Below are positions 45,101 through 54,179 of a stretch of 62,789 bases of DNA, piece after piece (within the stretch, counting starts at the first letter, position 1; each line of letters opens with the position of its first letter). A model generated the notes under the pieces. It saw nothing but the letters and a program-made list of their open reading frames with translations. It ran no database searches and was not told the DNA's origin. The translations under genes and the position numbers were made by a program. The DNA comes from Lysinibacillus parviboronicapiens (GTDB taxonomy: Bacteria > Bacillota > Bacilli > Bacillales_A > Planococcaceae). Location of the stretch: positions 1 through 62,789 of the forward strand of contig NZ_PYWI01000024.1 of the NCBI RefSeq assembly GCF_003049575.1. The letters are read 5' to 3'.

Positions 45101-45883
45101 ATGACGAATATTCATGTATGTACAGCACAGGAAAAGCAGCAATCAACGATGAAAATTTGTAAGCATCCACGCACAGAAGTAGGAAAGCAGACGAAGACAA
45201 GAATCGTTATCGAATCACTTGTCGATCAGTTTTTAGCAACAGGACTTATTCGCAACGAACAACTGTTTGATCGAATTTTATATAACAAAGAAATTATTTG
45301 GATTCAAAATGAAGACTATGATGGACATCTATTTGCCAAGGCGAGTGTGGCAGAAGAGTTAAAAACAAGAAAGAATGGCTTTATGATGTATATGCCGACC
45401 AATCCAATTGTTTATGAAGTGAACGGAGAAGCATATCATTTAATTACACGTATCGATTCGGTTCGTGCAAAACCAAATTTAGAAAGGCTTCACTTGAACC
45501 CGAAGCCCATTTTAAGCGCGGCACGTGTAAATGATCTATTGTGCTCGATGGTCATGCGTTTTTATGAGACGTATTTGGCAGATTTAGCGTTAGTCGTTGC
45601 GACAAAAAGAGAGTCTACTAAATTAACGAATCTAAAAAAATACGTAGAGCACGAATATGCGCAATTTATGCAAGCTGTAAAAGCACTGAATGATTACCAT
45701 TTAAATTGGCACCCGCGTGGCAATGGTCATGAATTATTGCTCCAAACTATCGATAATTTACAATTATTAAAGAGTAAGCCAGGTACAGTGCTCATTGATT
45801 TTTCGAATAATCATGGCTATGTCATTGTGGAACCTGCGTATGTACTCGTTGAACAGTCAACGAGTACAGCGCATGCTTTATAA
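45101..45883 (+). CDS. Protein of unknown family under cobalamin riboswitch control
   Basis: A 260-residue soluble protein. The N-terminus has two Cys (HVCTAQEKQ, MKICKHPR). The middle shows HLFAKASVAEELKTRKNGFMMY and RIDSVRAKPNLERLHLNPKP, and the C-terminus NDYHLNWHPRGNGHELLLQTI. It has no signal peptide, membrane segment or family I recognise. ATG 45101 follows AGAGG; the frame is open to 45077. The aptamer and a terminator directly upstream imply that it is made when cobalamin is scarce, so a role in B12 uptake, salvage, sparing or remodelling is inferred. It does not resemble known B12-independent isozymes. Confidence 0.7.
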   Translation: MTNIHVCTAQEKQQSTMKICKHPRTEVGKQTKTRIVIESLVDQFLATGLIRNEQLFDRILYNKEIIWIQNEDYDGHLFAKASVAEELKTRKNGFMMYMPTNPIVYEVNGEAYHLITRIDSVRAKPNLERLHLNPKPILSAARVNDLLCSMVMRFYETYLADLALVVATKRESTKLTNLKKYVEHEYAQFMQAVKALNDYHLNWHPRGNGHELLLQTIDNLQLLKSKPGTVLIDFSNNHGYVIVEPAYVLVEQSTSTAHAL

Positions 45884-45888
45884 TCGCC

Positions 45889-45913
45889 AGTCCTCCATTT
45901 ATTGTGGAGGACT
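45889..45913. terminator. Terminator
   Basis: AGTCCTCCA (45889-45897) pairs with TGGAGGACT (45905-45913), then TATTTTT. Confidence 0.85.
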
Positions 45914-46032
45914 TATTTTTGTAGAAAATTTAAAAAGCTTTATAATCCGCTGAATTGTTTATAAAAAAGTTTATTAGAATCATTGTAGCTATTGGCATAC
46001 TGGGGCATGAAGCCTTTTTATTGGGTTTCACT

Positions 46033-47973
46033 TTATTTTATGCAATGCATGGCAGCTTGTGCTTCCTGCCAGGGAACAGAGTAGCCTTTCCCTTTAGCGC
46101 AAAATATACTAGAGGATGTATATTCAGGATCGGCCTGTTTATCGTAGCCGATTTGAGTAATAATTTCCGCTGTATTATGGCAAACATCATAGCCATCAAA
46201 TTGTAGCGACAATGAGCCTTTGCCATTTGTATACGCAGCAAAGACTGTACTATAGCCCATAAATGTAGCAACAGGTGCACGCCCCGTTAATATTACCTGT
46301 TGTTCAGTCAAAATTGGTGCATCGAATGTGCCGGCAGCTTGTTGAATATCGGTCATCATACGGCCAATAAAATCGTTAGGCGCCTTTAGCTTGAAGCGGT
46401 AATAGGGTTCAAGTAATAGATTTTCAGCTTGTTCAAGGCCTTGACGCAGTGCGCGGAATGTCGCTTCTCGGAAATCGCCGCCATCGGTATGCTTAATATG
46501 GGCTCTTCCTGTTAGAAGGGTGAACTGAATATCTGTGACAGGGAAGCCTGTTAAAAGTCCATGATGTTCACGCTCGAATAGGTGCTTTTCAATAAGTCGT
46601 TGATGACCGACAGATAAATCATCAGCGTGACAAGCATTGACAAACGTATTGCCAACTCCGCGTGTAGTTGGTGCCATACGTAAATGCACCTCAGCATAAT
46701 GCTTTAAAGGTTCAAAATGACCATAGCCAGTTACTGTTGATGCAATTGTTTCCATGTATAAAATTTGTGGTTCACCAAATGTAATTGTCAGTGAAAAGCG
46801 ATCTTTTAGCACTTCACTCAAAACCTCAAGCTGAATAACGCCCATTATATGTACGTGTATTTCCTGAAATTTCTCGTGCCATACAACACGTAACGAGGGC
46901 TCCTCCGCTTCAAGTAAACGGAAGATTTTCAGCACTTCCTTAATATGTTGTTGTCCTACATATTGCACCTTCGCTTGTAATGTTGGTATGAGTTCATATG
47001 GTTGGGGTCTTAACGAACTGCCCAGTATATCCCCAACATTTGCCTGATTAAGCCCCTTTACTGCAAATATTTCCCCAGCACTTACTACTTGCACCGTTTC
47101 AAAGCGATGTCCATTATATAAGCGTATTTCCGTCACTTTTTCAGACGCCTCACCAAATGTAAATTCATCACGCACATGCAGCGTGCCTTGTATTGCTTTC
47201 ATAAATGTTAAGCGCTGTTGCCCGTCATGACGAATTTTAAAGACCTCTCCTTGAAACGCCTCTTCTTTTTTATAATAAGTTTCAGTCAGGAGGGAAAGTT
47301 GCATCAAAAATTCCTTGATGCCAATATCTTTTAAGGCGGACCCGCTAAAGCATGGGAAGGCTAACTCTTCCTGAATCATTGTTTGCAATCGAGTTAGACA
47401 AGTGTGGTTTTCCAGCGTTTCAGCAAGGAAAGCATCGAGTAACTGTTCATCGCGTTCAGCGAGCCATTCCTTAACAGGAGTTGATATAGTATCTATGTGA
47501 AGCGGTTGCTCTATTAACAAAACGTCAGTAGAGCATTCCTTTTGAAGTTGCGCCATGACTGCTTCGACGTCGGCACCATCACGATCAATTTTATTGATAA
47601 AGAACATAGTTGGTACATGGTATTGGCGTAGTAACTGCCACACTGTTTCAGTATGGCCCTGAACCCCCTCGACAGCACTAACGACAATAATGGCATAGTC
47701 CATGACTCGAATCGCACGTTCCATTTCAGGGGAGAAATCAACATGCCCGGGTGTATCGATAAGTGTGTATGTATCTTGGCCAATTTGCATGCGGGCTTGT
47801 TCAGCAAATATAGTAATGCCCCGAGCACGTTCAATCGCATGATTATCTAAAAAAGTATCCTGGTGATCGACACGTCCACGAGCTTGAATGCTATTTGTAT
47901 GATAAAGTAACTGCTCCGAGAATGTCGTTTTCCCTGCATCCACATGAGCTAGTACGCCAATTGTTTTGTACAT
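46033..47973 (-). CDS. Tet(M)/Tet(O)-like ribosomal protection GTPase
   Basis: A 646-residue translation-factor GTPase in the size class of tetracycline ribosomal-protection proteins (about 640), which remove the drug from the A site. G1 AHVDAGKTT (9-17), the RGITI switch, DTPGH and NKID are intact. The C-terminal part follows Tet(M) order: EPYYRFKLKAPNDFIGRMMTDI, then EQQVILTGRAPVATFMGYSTVF and FTNG-like YTNGKGSLSL. The domain IV loop tip, which in Tet(M) is S-P-V-S, is different here, so resistance cannot be assumed. ATG 47973 has GAGG upstream. No mobile element borders it; it looks chromosomal. Confidence 0.85.
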   Translation of the reverse strand: MYKTIGVLAHVDAGKTTFSEQLLYHTNSIQARGRVDHQDTFLDNHAIERARGITIFAEQARMQIGQDTYTLIDTPGHVDFSPEMERAIRVMDYAIIVVSAVEGVQGHTETVWQLLRQYHVPTMFFINKIDRDGADVEAVMAQLQKECSTDVLLIEQPLHIDTISTPVKEWLAERDEQLLDAFLAETLENHTCLTRLQTMIQEELAFPCFSGSALKDIGIKEFLMQLSLLTETYYKKEEAFQGEVFKIRHDGQQRLTFMKAIQGTLHVRDEFTFGEASEKVTEIRLYNGHRFETVQVVSAGEIFAVKGLNQANVGDILGSSLRPQPYELIPTLQAKVQYVGQQHIKEVLKIFRLLEAEEPSLRVVWHEKFQEIHVHIMGVIQLEVLSEVLKDRFSLTITFGEPQILYMETIASTVTGYGHFEPLKHYAEVHLRMAPTTRGVGNTFVNACHADDLSVGHQRLIEKHLFEREHHGLLTGFPVTDIQFTLLTGRAHIKHTDGGDFREATFRALRQGLEQAENLLLEPYYRFKLKAPNDFIGRMMTDIQQAAGTFDAPILTEQQVILTGRAPVATFMGYSTVFAAYTNGKGSLSLQFDGYDVCHNTAEIITQIGYDKQADPEYTSSSIFCAKGKGYSVPWQEAQAAMHCIK

Positions 47974-48164
47974 AAAAATCCTCATTTCCATCGTTCATTT
48001 CTCTTTATTGTAACAGAATTAATATAAAAAGATTTCATGTAAAATAGTTAGTGTTTATGTTTGAATAGTGCTAGATTATTAACTATTTTTATTATTGGCT
48101 ATTTTTGTGTGATTGCTATCAAATTTCACTTCTGCTAGTCTTTCAAGTAGAATAAAATAAAAAA

Positions 48165-48332
48165 TATGTAATGGTGCAAATGGCTTAAGTCATTTGCTTA
48201 AAAGGGAAATCGGTGCAAATCCGATGCTGTCCCGCAACTGTAAATGGGGAGTCTAGACAACATGCCACTGTAGGAAACTATGGGAAGGTGTATAGATGAT
48301 GAGCCTAAGCCAGGATACCTGCCAATATGTAC
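48165..48332 (+). promoter_or_regulatory. Cobalamin riboswitch 2
   Basis: ATGGTGCAAATGG (48171-48183), AAAAGGGAAATCGGTGCAAA and ATCCGATGCTGTCCCGC, AACTGTAAATG (48200-48246), CCACTG and ATGGGAAGGTG (48265-48290), then AAGCCAGGATACCTGCC at 48307-48323. All classes of conserved element are present. Confidence 0.95.
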
Positions 48333-48403
48333 AAAATTTACATAGGACCACGAGGATGGTTGTAGTGATTGGTTGAAGAACCTTGGTTAATTCACTATGA
48401 TAT

Positions 48404-48429
48404 CCTCTTGGAAACAAGAGGGTTTTTTT
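48404..48429 (+). terminator. Terminator of riboswitch 2
   Basis: CCTCTTG (48404-48410) pairs with CAAGAGG (48415-48421) around GAAA; seven T follow. Located 107 bases before the binding-protein start. Confidence 0.85.
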
Positions 48430-48535
48430 ATATTCTTTTATCTAAATTGCCTTCCAACATGCGCAGGACACTAAATAGCCAAGAAGTCCCTGATTTCTTA
48501 CTATAACAAATGACACACAAAGGAGAAAACTAAAC

Positions 48536-49531
48536 ATGAACAAGTGGAAAGGCATATGGCTTATTCTTACAATTGCGTTGTTAAGCATTTTGGGTGCTTG
48601 CAGCAGTAAAGATCAACAAGAATCGGCTGCGCAAAGTGAAAAGGTAGTACCAGCACAAGCCGAGACTACGGAAATTACGATTGACAATAATGATACGACG
48701 CAAGTTTATACGGAAGCACCTAAAAAGGCGATTACTTTAAATCAGCATGTCACTGAAATAATGCTGGCTCTAGGCCTAGAAGATTCAATGGTAGGTACAG
48801 CTTATTTAGATGATAAAATTTATGAACCGTTACAAGCTGCATATGATAAGGTACCAGTATTAGCAGAACAATATCCGTCAAAAGAACAAGTAATTGATAC
48901 AGAAGCCGATTTTTTATATGCAGGATGGAAAAGCGGTTTTGGAGAGAAAGGTGTTGGAACACCAGAAGAATTAGAGACACTTGGTATTCATACATATTTA
49001 CATACATCCTCAAGTATAACGAATCCAACACTGGACGATATTTTTACCGATATTCGTAATATCGCATCCATTTTTCGAGTAGTGGATCGTGGGGAAGCTT
49101 TAATTGCGCAAATGACGAAAGAGGTAAAGTCTGTACGAGAAAAATTACCACAGGATCAGGAAGCGCTACGTGTCCTTGTTTATGATAGTGGAGAAAAGGA
49201 AGTCTTTACAGCTGCACAAAACTTTATGAATGAGCTTGTTACAGTTGCCGGTGGTCAGAATATCTTTGGCGATGTGGCATCCGGTTGGACAACTGTATCA
49301 AAAGAAGATGCAGTAGAACGTAATCCTGAAGTCATTGTTGTTATTGATTACGGTGCTACAACAGCCGAGGAGAAAATCAACTTCCTAAAAAATGATCCAG
49401 CGTTAAAAGAAACAGCCGCTGTAAGGAATGCGCGTTTTGTAATTTTACCGCTATCGGCAGCATCAGAAGGGGTACGTGCTGCAGAAGCGATTCATATTTT
49501 AGCGCAAGGGTTCTATCCAGAGAATTTCTAA
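48536..49531 (+). CDS. Cobalamin/siderophore-type ABC substrate-binding lipoprotein (BtuF-like)
   Basis: A 331-residue cluster A-II binding protein: lipobox ILGACSS (cysteine about residue 22), then two lobes joined by a long helix, with KKAITLNQHVTEIMLALGLEDSMVG and the NPEVIVVIDYG region typical of BtuF/FepB. Riboswitch control makes cobalamin or a precursor the likely ligand. AAGGAG precedes ATG 48536. No permease or ATPase follows, so it must use components encoded elsewhere, or serve as an extra receptor. Confidence 0.85.
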   Translation: MNKWKGIWLILTIALLSILGACSSKDQQESAAQSEKVVPAQAETTEITIDNNDTTQVYTEAPKKAITLNQHVTEIMLALGLEDSMVGTAYLDDKIYEPLQAAYDKVPVLAEQYPSKEQVIDTEADFLYAGWKSGFGEKGVGTPEELETLGIHTYLHTSSSITNPTLDDIFTDIRNIASIFRVVDRGEALIAQMTKEVKSVREKLPQDQEALRVLVYDSGEKEVFTAAQNFMNELVTVAGGQNIFGDVASGWTTVSKEDAVERNPEVIVVIDYGATTAEEKINFLKNDPALKETAAVRNARFVILPLSAASEGVRAAEAIHILAQGFYPENF

Positions 49532-49635
49532 CTCTTGTGCATCATATACACGTAAATGGAAATGTAAATCTAAAGTAATTCGTAATAACAAAGGGCTAGC
49601 AATTTGCTAGCTCTTTTTCAAAGGGGAAGAGATTA

Positions 49636-50307
49636 GTGAACGCATTTCGTAATAATATTCCTGAAAAAACATTTGCAACACTCAATGAGAACGGGGAATT
49701 TACACGTCTAGCCGTAAGTCCTGGTATTATTAATAAACACTATACACCAGCGCAATTTCAAAAAATTGCAGAAGTTGTTGGTGAGCATGGAACCATTAAA
49801 TATTCAGCCTCGTACAGTATCCTTTTGTCCGTACCTAGCAATGGAGTAGAGCAGGCAATAAAGTCATTACAAGAAGTTGGCTTGTATATTGCAAAACAAG
49901 GTTCGGTAGTTGCGATGAAGGCCTGTGATTTTTGTGATGGTGATAAAATGGAGGCTGCTGCAACTACGGAACAATTATACAATGCATTGGAAGGTATAGA
50001 CGTTCCTAAAAGAATACGCTTAAATGTAAATGGTTGTGCATCTGCTTGCTATAATGCGGTTTATGACGATATTGGAGTCGTTTATCAGAAGGACAGTTTT
50101 GACATCTATTTAGGTGCAGTACCAATGGGTGCTCATGCACAGGCGGGTGCATTATTTGCTAAACGAGTACCGATGCAACATATAACAGGCTTTCTACATC
50201 AAATTATTACTTTGTATAAAGAACATGGACGCCAGGAAGAACCGTTTTTTAAATTTTACCGTAGAACAAAAACCGCTGTATTTTGGCAAGCACTAAAAAA
50301 CGAGTGA
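49636..50307 (+). CDS. Half-size nitrite/sulfite reductase-like sirohaem/4Fe-4S protein
   Basis: A 223-residue protein matching one half of the nitrite/sulfite reductase fold: a ferredoxin-like domain (about 20-85, GIINKHYTPAQFQKIAEVV) and a cluster site with CDFC near 96 and GCASAC near 133. The spacing CxxC...CxxxC fits a 4Fe-4S site, although sirohaem binding is only inferred. Full enzymes have two such halves, so it may be a homodimer or a CobG-like or NirB-fragment-like protein. It follows the B12-controlled binding protein by 104 bp and could share its control. GTG 49636 after GGGGAAGAG. Confidence 0.65.
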   Translation: MNAFRNNIPEKTFATLNENGEFTRLAVSPGIINKHYTPAQFQKIAEVVGEHGTIKYSASYSILLSVPSNGVEQAIKSLQEVGLYIAKQGSVVAMKACDFCDGDKMEAAATTEQLYNALEGIDVPKRIRLNVNGCASACYNAVYDDIGVVYQKDSFDIYLGAVPMGAHAQAGALFAKRVPMQHITGFLHQIITLYKEHGRQEEPFFKFYRRTKTAVFWQALKNE

Positions 50308-50332
50308 CTCAAAAGAGCCACCCGTTTTTTTA
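50297..50332. terminator. Terminator between convergent genes
   Basis: AAACG-AGTG-A-CTC pairs with GAG-C-CAC-C-CGTTT, with small internal mismatches, and T-runs on both sides. Confidence 0.75.
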
Positions 50333-51526
50333 AGTAAGTTTTTGAATAAATACAACCTTTAAATAATTGAACTCAGGAAATTCACGTGGTACGCGGAAAT
50401 CCTTTGGTAGGCCGAATTCTTCCACAATTTTATAGCGAGTATTTGTTTCTTTGAAAGCTAGGTCAATAAAGCCTTTAAATTTTTTCATGCCAAAGCTTGC
50501 ATTATTCGTTGATGCGACAATGATACCATTTTTCTCTGTAATAGCGATGGCATCCATTAGTAATTTAGGATAGTCTTTGGCAGTTGAAAAGGTTATTTGC
50601 TTCGTACGTGCAAAGCTAGGTGGATCTAAAACAACAAGATCAAATTTTAAATGATGGCGCTGTGCATATTTAAAATATTGAAATACATCCATCACTTTAA
50701 TGTCTTGTGCCTCGTAGTCAATGTTATTGACACTAAATTGCTCTATTGTTTTCGCTACACTACGTTTGGCTACGTCTACACTAGTTGTTTTCATTGCTCC
50801 TCCAAGAGCCGCTGCAACTGAGAATGCCCCTGTATATGAGAATGTATTCAACATACTTTTATGTTGAGAATAACGCTCACGAATAGTAAGTCGCACTTCA
50901 CGTTGATCGAGGAAAATACCTGTCATTGCACCATCATTTAAATTAACAGCGTAATTCATGCCGTTTTCCTTCACAATGATTGGAAACTCGCCAGGCGTAC
51001 CCATCACGAAATCGTCCTGTTCCATATATTGCCCTTTACTATCAAAACGCTTTTTCTCATATACGGCTTTATAGTTTACTGTCTCTGTAAGTGCCTCGTA
51101 GACCGCTTCTTTAAATGAATAGATGCCTGCACTGTACCAACTCACCAGATAATAGCCATCAAAAAAGTCAATTGTTAGTCCACCAATACCATCACCTTCA
51201 CCATTAAAGACCCTGAAGGCAGTAGTATTTCCATTATTAAAGAAAGCTTCACGATTTTGAATGGCTTTTTTAATTTTTTTGACAAAAAACGCTATATCTA
51301 TTTCTTCATTAGCGTCAGGCGTTAATATCCAGCCGATACCTTTATTTTGTATACCATAATAGCCTGTACCAATAAAACGGTTATGGATATCAGTGATTCG
51401 CAATAGGGCTCCTTCTTCTTGAGGAAGTTTACGTACGTCAACCGCTTCTTTTGAAATAAGCGGATAGCCTTTTTTTAATGGTCCAGCAAATTGATTGTTA
51501 ATTTGTAATGCAATAGTTTGTGTCAT
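50330..51526 (-). CDS. Class I SAM-dependent rRNA methyltransferase, RlmI/YwbD type
   Basis: A 398-residue protein: N-terminal PUA-like domain (about 1-80, GYPLISKEAVD), a middle domain, and a Rossmann methyltransferase with NTFSYTGAFSVAAALGG (motif I, about 210-226), VDVAKRSV and the catalytic NPPY-like VVLDPPSFAR (about 290). E. coli RlmI makes m5C1962 in 23S rRNA; Bacillus relatives are likely similar. ATG 51526 with AAGGATGAC upstream is preferred; the longer frame adds seven residues. Confidence 0.85.
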   Translation of the reverse strand: MTQTIALQINNQFAGPLKKGYPLISKEAVDVRKLPQEEGALLRITDIHNRFIGTGYYGIQNKGIGWILTPDANEEIDIAFFVKKIKKAIQNREAFFNNGNTTAFRVFNGEGDGIGGLTIDFFDGYYLVSWYSAGIYSFKEAVYEALTETVNYKAVYEKKRFDSKGQYMEQDDFVMGTPGEFPIIVKENGMNYAVNLNDGAMTGIFLDQREVRLTIRERYSQHKSMLNTFSYTGAFSVAAALGGAMKTTSVDVAKRSVAKTIEQFSVNNIDYEAQDIKVMDVFQYFKYAQRHHLKFDLVVLDPPSFARTKQITFSTAKDYPKLLMDAIAITEKNGIIVASTNNASFGMKKFKGFIDLAFKETNTRYKIVEEFGLPKDFRVPREFPEFNYLKVVFIQKLT

Positions 51527-51587
51527 GTTGTCATCCTTTAAAAACATTTTGCTCTATTATCTCATTGTTTGGTAGTGTTAGACAAAC

Positions 51588-52505
51588 TTATTTCATAAAT
51601 GCAGCGATTTTTTCAACAGTATCAATAGTAGCTACTTCGAAAAACTCCATTTTGCTGAAGTAACTATGGATCAGTCCAGCCATTTTTACATGTTTGACAA
51701 TTACACCCGCAGCGGCTAATTTTTGTGCATAGGCAAGGCCTTCATCAAAGAGTACATCTGCTTCTGCCGCTATGATGATTGTCTTAGGTAAGACGCTCAC
51801 ATCTTCAAGAAGCAGTGGAGATACAAGTGGATTTGTATAGTTATCAACCTCTGTATAATGACTAGCAAACCATTTCATTCCTAATTTGTCTAAGCCAAAG
51901 TGTTCACCAAAAGTAGCGTAAGAAGTAGTAGTAAAATCAATATTTGTGACTGGATAAATAAGTGCCTGGGCTGAAATTTTGGGTCCATTTAAGACGGCAG
52001 CTAAATAGGCGACAACCGTTGCTAAATTACCACCAGCGCTATCTCCTGCAACTGTCATACGCGATGCATCCCCACCAAAAGTTACTATGTGTTCATATAC
52101 CCAAAGTAAGCCATCATAAGCATCAAGCAGTGGTGTTGGAAAGGAATATTCAGGGGCTAAACGGTAATCTACTGATACGACGATTGCTTGTGCTTTTTCA
52201 GCGAGTAATTGGCAACCTGCATCAGCGGACTCTAAATCACCAAATACCCAGCCTCCACCGTGGTAATACACAATAACGGGTAATAATTTGCCAACAACAG
52301 GTGTATAAATACGTACATTAATTTCTGCTCCATCACGCACCGTTATTCGTTTATCGATAATCGAAGCAAGTTGTGGGACGCGAGTAGATTGCCATTTGGG
52401 GACAGCTCGAATAGCTCTTGCTTGTTGGGGCGTTATTTCATAATAATGCTTACCCGAATCAGTTGCATTGATATAGCTTACAGCTTCATTCGTTAACCAT
52501 GTCAT
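51588..52505 (-). CDS. Alpha/beta hydrolase, hormone-sensitive lipase family
   Basis: A 305-residue esterase. The oxyanion motif HGGGW is near residue 80, the nucleophile elbow GDSAGG near 154, and the acid and His are expected in EADVLFDEG and LIHSYFS. This family hydrolyses short acyl esters. Starts ATG 52505. Convergent with nothing, divergent from dfrA. Confidence 0.9.
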   Translation of the reverse strand: MTWLTNEAVSYINATDSGKHYYEITPQQARAIRAVPKWQSTRVPQLASIIDKRITVRDGAEINVRIYTPVVGKLLPVIVYYHGGGWVFGDLESADAGCQLLAEKAQAIVVSVDYRLAPEYSFPTPLLDAYDGLLWVYEHIVTFGGDASRMTVAGDSAGGNLATVVAYLAAVLNGPKISAQALIYPVTNIDFTTTSYATFGEHFGLDKLGMKWFASHYTEVDNYTNPLVSPLLLEDVSVLPKTIIIAAEADVLFDEGLAYAQKLAAAGVIVKHVKMAGLIHSYFSKMEFFEVATIDTVEKIAAFMK

Positions 52506-52679
52506 GCTTATCAGTCCTTTATCTTTACGTTTGTTAATCTTATTATAAACTATTCGTATAATTTTACTAGGATTTAATAACGAAAAAGAAAATAAATTTA
52601 TTATTGAGCTGAAATAATGCGGTTGTATAGCAAAAATATGTTTATAATATAATGAACTAGTTAACTAGGAGGGAACAAA

Positions 52680-53168
52680 ATGATTTCTTTAATTGTAGCA
52701 CATGATGAAAAGTACGTAATTGGTTACGAAAATGGTATGCCGTGGCATCTCCCAGGCGATTTACAATACTTTAAGGAAAAAACAATGGGCAAGCCTATGA
52801 TCATGGGACGCAAAACGTTTGAATCCATAGGCAGACCGCTTCCGGGGCGTCGCAATATTGTCATCAGCCGTGACGAAAGTTATCATGCTGACGGTATTGA
52901 AACAGTAACAAGTTTACAGGCAGCTATCGATCTTGCAGGGGATGTACCAGAAATTATGATCATTGGTGGCGAACAAATTTTCCGCTTATCCATGCCAATA
53001 ACAGATCGAATATACGTCACAAAAATTAATCATACGTTTAATGGGGATACATACTTCCCGAAATATGAAGAGGACTTTATGGAAGTTTCGTCACAACAAC
53101 CGGAGACAGCACCAGAAGGATACACGTTTCAATATCAGATTTTTGAACGAAAAGCTCAAATTCATTAA
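52680..53168 (+). CDS. dfrA: Dihydrofolate reductase
   Basis: A 162-residue DHFR that regenerates tetrahydrofolate. Hallmarks: IVAHDEKYVIGYENGMPWHLPGDLQYFK (1-33), MGRKTFESIGRPLPGRRNIVIS (about 42-62) and IMIIGGEQIF (about 97-106). Active-site acid is Asp27 (PGDLQ). AGGAGGG precedes ATG 52680. Its usual upstream neighbour thyA is at 25 kb here. Confidence 0.97.
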   Translation: MISLIVAHDEKYVIGYENGMPWHLPGDLQYFKEKTMGKPMIMGRKTFESIGRPLPGRRNIVISRDESYHADGIETVTSLQAAIDLAGDVPEIMIIGGEQIFRLSMPITDRIYVTKINHTFNGDTYFPKYEEDFMEVSSQQPETAPEGYTFQYQIFERKAQIH

Positions 53169-53204
53169 TCATTCGTATACAGTGCTAGTCAGTCATAATC
53201 AAGG

Positions 53205-53478
53205 TGGGGCTGTCTAAAATGTCCTTTAAAACAATAAAATATGACCTTCGTATATGGTAAAAATCCGCTTCGCTTTCCCACAAGCAATGCATGAGCCACT
53301 AACGCTCCCTGCTGGTCTCATGCTCTTGCTTTTTCCTACTCCTGTACTACGTTTCAATCACGTTTTCGTTGCAAATACGATACGCAGGGGTCTACGCGGA
53401 TTTTTACGTTTACATCCAAAAAACTGCCTACTTGGATATAGCTAAGCAAGTTGTTTTTACTTTTGGGACAGCCCATTT
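53205..53478. repeat. Inverted-repeat bounded intergenic element
   Basis: GGGGCTGTCTAAAA near 53205 faces TTTTGGGACAGCCC near 53461-53476, and a perfect inner inverted repeat GTAAAAATCCGC (53257-53268) / GCGGATTTTTAC (53396-53407) lies inside. The interior has no gene but is GC-richer than its surroundings. Similar GGGCTGTC/GGGACAGC ends occur near 4047 and 20344. It could be a MITE-like or other interspersed repeat; no target duplication was resolved. Confidence 0.6.
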
Positions 53479-53480
53479 TA

Positions 53481-54116
53481 CTATAGGTAAAAATAGATAC
53501 AGGCATACATGGAACCACAACCTGCTAAAACAAAGAGGTGCCAGATTGTATGGTTGTAGGGAAGGGAGCGCCATGCGTAAAAAATAGCACCAACTGTATA
53601 AAAAAGACCACCAGCTAATAATAGGGAGAAGCCATGATTCCCTAAGTACAAATAAAGGGGCTTTATGGCAAATATAATGAGCCAGCCCATACCGATGTAA
53701 AACAGTAGAGACAAAATTTCAAAGCGATTGATAAAAAAGCATTTAAAGAGTACGCCCAGAATGGCAAGTGTCCATATAATACAAAGTAACGTAACGCCTA
53801 AGCTGCCACCAATAGCGAGTAATAGAAAAGGTGTATAGGTGCCTGCGATTAAAATATAGATAGAAGAATGGTCGAGGATGGCAAAAAAGTACTTGTATTT
53901 TTCAGGCATACTATGGAGTAGAGTCGACATTAAAAATAAGATGATGACGGAAGCACCAAATACACTAAAAGTTACAATATGCATGGCACTGCCATGTCGA
54001 ACACCTGCTAAAATCAGGACAATGAGGGCAGGAATACTAGCTATAAAACCGACGCCGTGGGTAATAGCGTTCCAGAGCTCTTCTTTCCACGTTTTATAGT
54101 CAAATGAATTCATCAT
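53481..54116 (-). CDS. Hemolysin III family (PAQR-like) membrane protein
   Basis: A 211-residue seven-helix protein of the YqfA/YplQ type. It keeps ELWNAITHGVGF (His near 19), STLLHSMP and DHSSIYILIAGTYTPF in the middle, and the C-terminal NHTIWHLFVLAG, the H...D...HxxxH set thought to bind zinc. Despite the name, haemolysis is not a general property of the family; some members act in ceramide-like hydrolysis. ATG 54116 follows AAGGAC. Confidence 0.9.
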   Translation of the reverse strand: MMNSFDYKTWKEELWNAITHGVGFIASIPALIVLILAGVRHGSAMHIVTFSVFGASVIILFLMSTLLHSMPEKYKYFFAILDHSSIYILIAGTYTPFLLLAIGGSLGVTLLCIIWTLAILGVLFKCFFINRFEILSLLFYIGMGWLIIFAIKPLYLYLGNHGFSLLLAGGLFYTVGAIFYAWRSLPYNHTIWHLFVLAGCGSMYACIYFYL

Positions 54117-54179
54117 TGTGAACACGTCCTTTCGTTACTATTACTATACCCCGATAACTTACGTTCGACTATTTACATT

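Noticed and set aside
46033..47973. Calling the protection protein an acquired tetracycline-resistance gene
   Set aside because: No mobile flanks, and the key loop differs; family membership alone does not show resistance.
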